Below, piece by piece: positions 57,489 through 64,000 of a stretch of DNA of 64,000 nucleotides. The translations under genes were made by a program, and so were the position numbers. The notes under the pieces are model-generated. The model did not search any database and was not told the DNA's origin. It saw only the letters and a program-made list of their open reading frames with translations. Location of the stretch: NCBI GenBank assembly GCA_026390835.1, contig JAPLFD010000006.1, positions 62,001 through 126,000 on the forward strand, given 5' to 3'. The DNA is from Sphingobacteriales bacterium. Lineage in GTDB: Bacteria; Bacteroidota; Bacteroidia; Sphingobacteriales; Sphingobacteriaceae. Positions within the stretch are counted from its first letter, which is position 1. Each line of letters starts with the position of its first letter.

Positions 57489-58388
57489 ATGAAACCCACT
57501 CTAGTAATTTTGGCTGCAGGCATGGCCAGTCGTTATGGTAGCATGAAACAGATTGATGGCTTTGGTCCAAACGGAGAAACTATCATCGACTATTCTATTT
57601 ACGATGCTATTCAGGCCGGTTTTGGAAAAGTAGTGTTTATTATTAGAGAAGAGTTTGCTGATAATTTTAAGGCCATTTTTGAACCAAAATTAGCCGGTAA
57701 AATTGCTACCGATTATGTGTACCAATCATATGACTTAAAGCCTTTTGGCATGAGCGAAGAAATTGAACGAGCCAAACCATGGGGTACTGCACATGCCGTT
57801 TTAGCTGCGAAAGATGCCGTAAAAGAGCCTTTTTGCGTCATAAATGCCGATGATTTTTACAGCCGTGATTCGTACGAGCAAATGGCTAAATTTTTAACCA
57901 GCGAAGTAACCGACGAACGCTATTCCTTAATGGGCTTTCAAATCAATAAAACCCTATCCGATTACGGTTCGGTATCTCGTGGCGTCTGCCAAGTTAATGA
58001 TGCTGGATTATTAAGCGATATTCACGAACGCACCCAAGTCTATTTCAAAGGTAGCGATGTAGTGTATGAGGAAAACGGAATAGAATTCCCTTTAGCTAGC
58101 AACACGCCCGTATCGATGAATTTCTGGGGCTTTACCCCAAAAGTATTCGAAGATTCTGTAGCCATGTTTGTAGCATTTGCATTGGCCAATAAAGACAATC
58201 CAAAAGCTGAATTTTTCATTCCACTGGTAGCCGAAAAATTAATAAAAGAAGGAAAAGCTAGCTTTAAAGTGCTACCAACCGATAGCAAATGGTTTGGCGT
58301 GACTTATAAAGAAGATAAACCCATTGTACAAGCCAGCATCGATGCCTTGGTATCTGCGGGTGTGTACCCTTCAAATCTATGGAAATAG
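57489..58388 (+). CDS. Sugar nucleotidyltransferase
   Basis: 299 residues. Starts L-V-I-L-A-A-G-M-A-S-R-Y-G-S-M-K-Q, the nucleotide-binding signature of the family, with N-A-D-D-F-Y as the metal Asp pair and K-P-W-G-T-A-H-A. Transfers a nucleotide to a sugar-1-phosphate. It overlaps the following kinase gene by ten bases, so it probably uses that enzyme's product. Specificity unproven. Confidence 0.88.
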   Translation: MKPTLVILAAGMASRYGSMKQIDGFGPNGETIIDYSIYDAIQAGFGKVVFIIREEFADNFKAIFEPKLAGKIATDYVYQSYDLKPFGMSEEIERAKPWGTAHAVLAAKDAVKEPFCVINADDFYSRDSYEQMAKFLTSEVTDERYSLMGFQINKTLSDYGSVSRGVCQVNDAGLLSDIHERTQVYFKGSDVVYEENGIEFPLASNTPVSMNFWGFTPKVFEDSVAMFVAFALANKDNPKAEFFIPLVAEKLIKEGKASFKVLPTDSKWFGVTYKEDKPIVQASIDALVSAGVYPSNLWK

Positions 58389-59443
58389 CAATTCCTGAGA
58401 TTCTTTGGGAATTTTATGATATTCCTTCCAAAAATTGGCTAGTCACAAAGGCCGGCTCGGGACATATTAACGAAACCTATATTGCTGCAGGAAACCAGCA
58501 AAGCTGGGTTGTGCAAAAACTTAACCATCGGGTTTTTACCCAACCCGAGGCCATTGAGCAAAATATTAGGCTCTGCCAAACTTATTTACAAGAAAAAGAC
58601 CCCAATTATCTTTTTTTGGCCCCCATACTGAATAAAAAAGGGTGCTACACTACAAAAATAGCCAATTCGTATTGGCGAATTTTCCCCTTTATTAGCGAAG
58701 GAATAGCCTTTGATACCCTTAGCGACCCCAAACAAGCCTACGAAGCAGCCAAAAAATTCGGTGAATTGAGTAGGCTTTTGGCTGGCGTTCCTTTAGCCCA
58801 GTTTAAAGAAACCATTCCTGCATTCCACGATTTAAACCTACGCTTTAAGCAATTTGAGCAGGCTTTAACCGAGGCTCCCAAAGAGCGAAAAGAAGCCGCA
58901 GCTGAAGCTATTGCCATGGCATTAGCAAACCGAGAAATTGTAGATATTTTTGGGAAGTTAAAAAAAACATTGCCCCTTCGGATACAACACCACGACACCA
59001 AAATAAGCAATGTGCTCTTGCACAAAAAAAGTTTTGCAGGCGTTTGCGTCATTGATTTAGACACCTTAATGCCCGGTTACTTTCTCTCGGATCTGGGAGA
59101 CATGGTGCGCACCTACCTTTGCGCCTACGATGAAAATGAAACCGATTTAGCTAAAATCACCATTCGGGAAGATTATTTTAAAGCCCTTATGAGTGGTTAC
59201 CTCTCTAAAATGGCAGATATATTAACTGCAGAAGAAAAGACCCAGCTCTTATTTGCAGGGAAATTTATGCTCTACATGCAGGCCCTTCGCTTTTTAAGCG
59301 ATTATTTGCAAGGAAGCATCTATTACCCCATCTTTTATCCCGAGCAAAATTTACTTCGCAGTTTGAATCAATTTCAATTACTACAAAGCATCGTAGAAAA
59401 AGAAAAAAATCTAGAACAGATTATTCACGAATGCTTAACTTAA
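58379..59443 (+). CDS. Aminoglycoside-phosphotransferase-fold sugar kinase (NahK-like)
   Basis: 354 residues. Catalytic H-H-D-x-K-x-S-N-V-L, metal Asp in D-L-D-T-L-M-P-G, then L-S-D-L-G-D-M-V-R, matching N-acetylhexosamine 1-kinase of Bifidobacterium longum in these stretches. It would phosphorylate the anomeric position of a freed hexosamine and hand it to the nucleotidyltransferase. Start codon lies inside that gene's end. Confidence 0.83.
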   Translation: MEIAIPEILWEFYDIPSKNWLVTKAGSGHINETYIAAGNQQSWVVQKLNHRVFTQPEAIEQNIRLCQTYLQEKDPNYLFLAPILNKKGCYTTKIANSYWRIFPFISEGIAFDTLSDPKQAYEAAKKFGELSRLLAGVPLAQFKETIPAFHDLNLRFKQFEQALTEAPKERKEAAAEAIAMALANREIVDIFGKLKKTLPLRIQHHDTKISNVLLHKKSFAGVCVIDLDTLMPGYFLSDLGDMVRTYLCAYDENETDLAKITIREDYFKALMSGYLSKMADILTAEEKTQLLFAGKFMLYMQALRFLSDYLQGSIYYPIFYPEQNLLRSLNQFQLLQSIVEKEKNLEQIIHECLT

Positions 59444-59463
59444 CTCATTAATTTTTTAAACCT

Positions 59464-61872
59464 ATGTTAAAACGTAAACTCTTAAGCCTTTGCATGGCAT
59501 TCCTTGCAGGCACCATCAGCCTATCGGCACAAACCGGCACCTTAAGCACCCAATTAGGTAAACTACAAAGTGCCACGCAAACGGCACAAGGCTTATTAAT
59601 TAGAGCCGAAAATGGTCAAGTGTTTTTATCGGTGTATCAGCCTACCGTTATCCGTTTACGAGCGGTGAACCAAACTTTTAAGCCCGATAGCTCCCAGGCC
59701 GTTATCCGCACAGCAAGTGGCGGCTTTAGCAAGCTGACTGAGTCGAGCACCGAAATTTTAGTGAATACAGACTCTATTCTAGTACGAATCTCTAAAAGCC
59801 CGGTTCGTTTTTCATTTTATAACATCAAAACTGGCGCCTTTTTAAGTGGCGATGATGAACGAATTGGCCTTTCATGGAATGGCACCCAAGTAAGCAGCTA
59901 CCGCAAACTTTTACCCAACGAACGTTTTATTGGCCTGGGTGAAAAAACAGGAAACTTAGACCGCAAAGGGAGCACCTACGTAAACTGGAACAGCGATGTA
60001 CCTGCCTATGCCTTAAATGCAGATCCGCTTTACAAAACCATTCCTTTTTACATCGGATTACACGATAAGGCTACTTACGGCATCTTTTTCGACAATACGC
60101 ATAAAAGCTTTTTCAATTTTGGCGCCTCTACCGATGAGAGTATGAGCTATTTTGGTGCAGAAGGCGGCGAACTCAATTATTATTTCTTTGGGGCCAGCAC
60201 GGTAAGTAAATTGATTGAAGATTATACCTGGCTAACGGGCCGCATGAGTATGCCTCCGCTTTGGAGTTTGGGCTACCAGCAATGCCGTTGGAGCTATAAA
60301 CCCGATACTCAGGTATTGGAAATTGCCAAAACCTTTCGCGATAAAAAGATACCTGTAGATGCTATTTATTTAGACATCGATTATATGGATGCCTACAAAA
60401 TATTTACCTGGAGCCCTAAAAACTTCCCAAATCCTAAAAATACCATCGACCAATTGAAAGGCATGGGTTTTCATGTGGTAACGATTGTAGATCCGGGAAT
60501 TAAAGTAGAAAAAGGCTACAAACAATACGAAGAAGGCGTGAAAAAGGGTTATTTTGCCACCTACCCTAACGGCGAATTTTACACCGGTTCGGTTTGGCCA
60601 GGCCCTTGCCACTTCCCTGATTTTTATCGCCCAGAGGTACGTAATTGGTGGGGGAAATCGTTCAGCACCTTAACTGAAAAAGGGATTGATGGTTTTTGGA
60701 ACGACATGAATGAGCCCGCAGTTTGGGGGCAAAACATCCCAGATTTAATACAGTTTGGTGACAAAGGAAAACAAATGACCTTGCGTGAAGCACGGAATGG
60801 TTATGGCTTACAAATGTCGAGAGCTACGTATGAAGGTACCCAAGATCTTCTAGGTCGCCGAGCTTTTGTACTCACCCGGGCAGCCTATGCCGGTATTCAG
60901 CGTTATTCGGCCGTTTGGACTGGTGATAATGCCTCGAGCGATGCACACATGCTTTTGGGCCAGCGTTTGGTAAATAGTTTAGGCTTAAGTGGTGTATCGT
61001 ATACTGGGGTAGATATTGGTGGCTTTATTGGAAACCCATCGGCAGAATTAATGATGCGTTGGAATTCTTTAGGCGTATACACGCCTATTTTCCGCAACCA
61101 TGCCGAAATTAATGCTCCCATGAGAGAACCTTGGCGTTTTGGCCCCGAAGCCGAAGCCGTAATGCGCAAAGATATTGAACAGCGCTACCGCCTATTGCCT
61201 TACATTTATTCTTCTTTTTACATGAGTACACAAAGCGGTTTACCAGTGGCACGTAGTTTAGCCATTGATTATAGTACCGACTCAGAGATTTATAAAGAAG
61301 CTTTTCAAAATCAATTTTTATTTGGCGATAATATCTTGGTAGCTCCATTAGAAAGCAGCAAAACAAGTACTTCGGTATACTTACCTGCCGGCGACTGGTA
61401 TCGCTTAAGTAGCGATGTGAGCTATGCCGGAAACAGCACTATTGAGGCTGCAGCACCGCTAAGCGATTTACCGGTATTTGTAAGAGCAGGAGGTATTATT
61501 CCGATGCAAGCTGTAGTACAAAACACCTCCGAAAAAGGAGACGGAATTTTGAGCTTACACATTTGGAATGGCAAAAAAGGCAGCACCTATGTGTATTATG
61601 AAGACGATGGCGGCTCTTTTGATAACGAGAAAGGGAACTATTATAAACGCAGCATCAGCTTTGTGCCAGCAAAAAAACAAGTAGTACTTGAAAAAGTTAT
61701 GGGTAGTTTTAACTCACGCTTTACTCAAATAAACATGGTTTTGCATGGTTTTGATGCCAAAGTAAAAAGCTTGGTTGTGAACGGAAAACGAGTGGCAATA
61801 AGTCGTGCTGCCAATGGCACTGTTTCTGCCAGTATCGCTAATCAAACAAGCAGCATAAGCATCGGCTACTAA
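59464..61872 (+). CDS. Secreted GH31 glycoside hydrolase
   Basis: 802 residues. Signal peptide ending S-L-S-A-Q. The barrel has nucleophile Asp414 in W-N-D-M-N-E-P and acid/base Asp488 in W-T-G-D-N-A-S, the GH31 pair. A C-terminal beta domain of the DUF5110 kind follows. Likely alpha-glucosidase or a related alpha-glycosidase acting outside the cytoplasm. Last gene of the three-gene plus-strand group. Confidence 0.9.
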   Translation: MLKRKLLSLCMAFLAGTISLSAQTGTLSTQLGKLQSATQTAQGLLIRAENGQVFLSVYQPTVIRLRAVNQTFKPDSSQAVIRTASGGFSKLTESSTEILVNTDSILVRISKSPVRFSFYNIKTGAFLSGDDERIGLSWNGTQVSSYRKLLPNERFIGLGEKTGNLDRKGSTYVNWNSDVPAYALNADPLYKTIPFYIGLHDKATYGIFFDNTHKSFFNFGASTDESMSYFGAEGGELNYYFFGASTVSKLIEDYTWLTGRMSMPPLWSLGYQQCRWSYKPDTQVLEIAKTFRDKKIPVDAIYLDIDYMDAYKIFTWSPKNFPNPKNTIDQLKGMGFHVVTIVDPGIKVEKGYKQYEEGVKKGYFATYPNGEFYTGSVWPGPCHFPDFYRPEVRNWWGKSFSTLTEKGIDGFWNDMNEPAVWGQNIPDLIQFGDKGKQMTLREARNGYGLQMSRATYEGTQDLLGRRAFVLTRAAYAGIQRYSAVWTGDNASSDAHMLLGQRLVNSLGLSGVSYTGVDIGGFIGNPSAELMMRWNSLGVYTPIFRNHAEINAPMREPWRFGPEAEAVMRKDIEQRYRLLPYIYSSFYMSTQSGLPVARSLAIDYSTDSEIYKEAFQNQFLFGDNILVAPLESSKTSTSVYLPAGDWYRLSSDVSYAGNSTIEAAAPLSDLPVFVRAGGIIPMQAVVQNTSEKGDGILSLHIWNGKKGSTYVYYEDDGGSFDNEKGNYYKRSISFVPAKKQVVLEKVMGSFNSRFTQINMVLHGFDAKVKSLVVNGKRVAISRAANGTVSASIANQTSSISIGY

Positions 61873-61889
61873 ACAAACATACAGGCATA

Positions 61890-61925
61890 AAAAAAGCCCT
61901 CCCGAAATTCGGGAGGGCTTTTTTT
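61890..61925. terminator. Bidirectional terminator between GH31 gene and dnaK
   Basis: Stem AAAAGCCCTCCCGAA / TTCGGGAGGGCTTTT with T-run; convergent genes. Confidence 0.92.
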
Positions 61926-61946
61926 GTATTAGAAACTAATTAAGAC

Positions 61947-63851
61947 TTATTTCTTCTCGTCGTCTTTTACTTCTTCGAAATCTACATCCGTTACTTGGTC
62001 GCTGTTATCAGCCGGACCATCAGAAGGAGCGCCTTGGGCACCTGCCTCTTGCGTAGCTTTGTACATTTCTTCCGAAGCGGCGTTCCATGCTTCTTGCAAT
62101 TCGGTTTGTGCGGCTTCCATCTCTTCGAAGTTTTTTGCAGCAAACGCATCTTGTAGTTTTTTCAAACCAGTTTCAATAGGCGTTTTCTTATCGGCAGAGA
62201 TTTTATCACCGTACTCTTTCAATTGCTTTTCGGTAGAGAAAATCAAGGCATCGGCTGCGTTTAATTTATCTACTTCTTCTTTTGCTTTTTTATCTGCTTC
62301 GGCATTGGCTTCGGCTTCGTCTTTCATTTTCTTAATTTCTTCGTCGGTTAAGCCAGAAGAAGCCTCAATACGAATTTTTTGCTCTTTACCGGTGGCTTTA
62401 TCTTGCGCACTTACGTGTAAAATACCGTTGGCATCAATATCAAAAGTCACTTCAATTTGTGGAATTCCACGTGGTGAAGGCGGCAATCCATCCAAGTGAA
62501 AACGTCCAATGGTACGGTTTTGATTGGCCATAGGGCGCTCACCTTGTAAAATATGAATTTCTACCGATGGCTGGTTATCTGATGCGGTAGAGAATGTTTC
62601 CGATTTCTTCGTTGGAATGGTAGTGTTCGACTCGATTAATCGGGTCATTACACTGCCCATAGTTTCAATACCTAAAGAAAGTGGCGTAACGTCTAATAAT
62701 AAGACGTCTTTTACCTCTCCGGTTAATACGCCACCTTGAATAGCAGCACCAATGGCCACCACTTCGTCGGGGTTTACGCCTTTTGAAGGTTCTTTTCCGA
62801 AGAACGCTTTTACGGCTTCTTGAATAGCCGGAATACGGGTAGAACCACCTACCAAGATGATTTCATCAATATCGCTGGTTTTTAAGCCGGCATTTTTTAA
62901 AGCCGATTTACATGGATCGATGGTACGTTTAATTAAACTCTCGGCCAATTGCTCAAATTTTGCACGGCTTAGGGTACGCACCAAGTGTTTCGGTCCACTT
63001 TGGTCGGCAGTTATGTAGGGTAAGTTAATTTCAGTTTGATTGCCGCTCGACAATTCAATCTTCGCTTTTTCGGCAGCTTCTTTTAAGCGTTGCAAAGCCA
63101 TTGGATCTTGGTGTAAATCCATGCCGTTTTCTGCTTTGAATTCTTGGGCTAGCCATTCAATAATGATATGATCAAAATCATCACCACCTAAATGCGTGTC
63201 GCCATCGGTAGCTTTTACTTCAAATACACCATCGCCTAATTCCAACACAGAAACGTCGTGGGTACCACCACCGCAATCGAACACTACGATTTTCATTTCT
63301 TTACCTGCTTTATCTAAACCATAGGCTAAGGCAGCAGCAGTAGGCTCGTTAATAATACGTTTTACGGTTAAACCGGCAATCTCACCAGCTTCTTTGGTTG
63401 CTTGGCGTTGGGCATCGTTAAAATAGGCCGGAACGGTAATTACCGCTTCGGTAACTTCTTGACCTAAGAAATCTTCTGCAGTTTTTTTCATTTTCTGCAA
63501 AATCATAGCCGATAATTCTTGTGGGGTATAGTTACGGCCGTCAATTTCTACACGTGGCGTATTGTTATCGCCTTTTACAACTTTATAAGGTACACGGCTG
63601 ATTTCTTTTTTTACTTCATCAAAGCTATTGCCCATAAAGCGCTTAATAGATGAGATGGTTTTTTCGGGATTGGTAATGGCTTGACGCTTGGCAGGATCGC
63701 CCACTTTGCGTTCTCCATTTTCTACAAAGGCCACTACCGATGGGGTAGTACGTTTACCTTCGCTGTTGGCAATTACTACCGGTTCGTTACCTTCCATTAC
63801 GGCAACACATGAGTTGGTAGTTCCTAAATCGATTCCAATAATTTTTGACAT
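61947..63851 (-). CDS. dnaK: Chaperone protein DnaK (Hsp70)
   Basis: 634 residues. [11 protein letters not shown], the [12 protein letters not shown] phosphate motif (usual D-L-G-G-G-T-F-D-(V/I)-S), V-G-G-S-T-R-I-P and the substrate-binding domain with a Gly/Ala/Asp-rich tail ending in D-V-D-F-E-E-V. General folding chaperone working with DnaJ and GrpE, not in the window. Confidence 0.97.
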   Translation of the reverse strand: MSKIIGIDLGTTNSCVAVMEGNEPVVIANSEGKRTTPSVVAFVENGERKVGDPAKRQAITNPEKTISSIKRFMGNSFDEVKKEISRVPYKVVKGDNNTPRVEIDGRNYTPQELSAMILQKMKKTAEDFLGQEVTEAVITVPAYFNDAQRQATKEAGEIAGLTVKRIINEPTAAALAYGLDKAGKEMKIVVFDCGGGTHDVSVLELGDGVFEVKATDGDTHLGGDDFDHIIIEWLAQEFKAENGMDLHQDPMALQRLKEAAEKAKIELSSGNQTEINLPYITADQSGPKHLVRTLSRAKFEQLAESLIKRTIDPCKSALKNAGLKTSDIDEIILVGGSTRIPAIQEAVKAFFGKEPSKGVNPDEVVAIGAAIQGGVLTGEVKDVLLLDVTPLSLGIETMGSVMTRLIESNTTIPTKKSETFSTASDNQPSVEIHILQGERPMANQNRTIGRFHLDGLPPSPRGIPQIEVTFDIDANGILHVSAQDKATGKEQKIRIEASSGLTDEEIKKMKDEAEANAEADKKAKEEVDKLNAADALIFSTEKQLKEYGDKISADKKTPIETGLKKLQDAFAAKNFEEMEAAQTELQEAWNAASEEMYKATQEAGAQGAPSDGPADNSDQVTDVDFEEVKDDEKK

Positions 63852-63870
63852 AATTTTCTTTTCTTAATGT

Positions 63871-63889
63871 ATTCAATATTGTATTGAAT
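63871..63889 (-). promoter_or_regulatory. Inverted repeat upstream of dnaK
   Basis: ATTCAATA and TATTGAAT separated by three bases, 20 bases before the dnaK ATG. It is not the CIRCE sequence. Candidate regulator site or chance in AT-rich DNA. Confidence 0.4.
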
Positions 63890-63963
63890 TACTAGCCTAG
63901 TATCAAGCAACATGCCAAGCCGTAAAAGCTACCGAATTGGCAGAAATGAACTTTTTTAGACCT

Positions 63964-63999
63964 AAAAAAGCCACCCCGCTTATGACAGGATGGCAGAAA
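63964..63999 (-). terminator. Terminator of a minus-strand gene to the right of the window
   Basis: GCCA(T)CC / GG(G)TGGC hairpin followed on the minus strand by TTTTTT. It probably ends a gene outside the window and insulates dnaK. Confidence 0.6.
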
Positions 64000-64000
64000 A

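Noticed and set aside
63900-63930. Sigma-54-like TTGGCA...TTGC upstream of dnaK
   Set aside because: The spacing between the GG and GC elements is too short for a sigma-54 promoter.

Overview
The window looks like a chromosomal piece of a Bacteroidota bacterium, most likely Sphingobacteriales. The evidence is Bacteroidetes-restricted families (DUF4293, DUF5606, a Porin_10-type barrel), a giant secreted modular adhesin, a TonB-dependent receptor, and repeated TAnnTTTG promoter boxes with few Shine-Dalgarno sites. The DNA is AT-leaning. I see no insertion sequence, prophage, integrase or CRISPR array. Most of the window is dense housekeeping sequence in short operons separated by strong GC-rich hairpin terminators.

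Layout. 1-8.3 kb: the 5' 2188 codons of a giant minus-strand surface adhesin that runs off the left edge, preceded by a secreted FGE-sulfatase-fold protein. 8.6-14.2 kb: a TlpA-like thioredoxin protein, tRNA-Phe, a two-gene Fe-S (Hdr-like) redox operon, small proteins and mtgA. 14.2-15.4 kb: rpsF-rpsR-rplI. 15.7-24.1 kb: dnaX, icd, a YwaF-like membrane protein, panB-rluA, carA-eno-ftsB. 24.2-29.6 kb: fabG, msrB, sucD, truA with an ABC exporter, DUF4293. 29.7-36.5 kb: DEAD-box helicase, gpsA, a TolC/adaptor efflux pair, a NodB deacetylase. 36.5-42 kb: TonB receptor, aconitase, rlmH. 42.1-45.4 kb: the main accessory locus, a lipoprotein with a zincin motif followed by three paralogous small lipoproteins. 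45.5-52.8 kb: DUF5606, cyclophilin, porin, purine phosphorylase, lpxK, pruA, carbonic anhydrase. 52.9-56 kb: acyl-CoA carboxylase beta chain, GNAT, M42 peptidase. 56-61.9 kb: a glycan-salvage group (GH109-like, nucleotidyltransferase, anomeric sugar kinase, GH31). 61.9-64 kb: dnaK.

The most unusual structures are three. (1) The adhesin contains 21 tandem repeats, mostly of exactly 27 residues, and every one carries an Arg-Gly-Asp triplet; all six Arg codons are used, so the motif is held by selection on the protein. (2) The HExxH lipoprotein is followed by three related lipoproteins. The second and third are each preceded by a leftover copy of the lipoprotein gene's own 3' end, and base composition changes just before the catalytic part. 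This resembles a polymorphic effector with exchangeable C-terminus and immunity-like partners. (3) The aconitase gene has an internal tract of foreign codon usage that covers the Fe-S cysteines.

All family names come from recognising motifs by eye; no database search was run.
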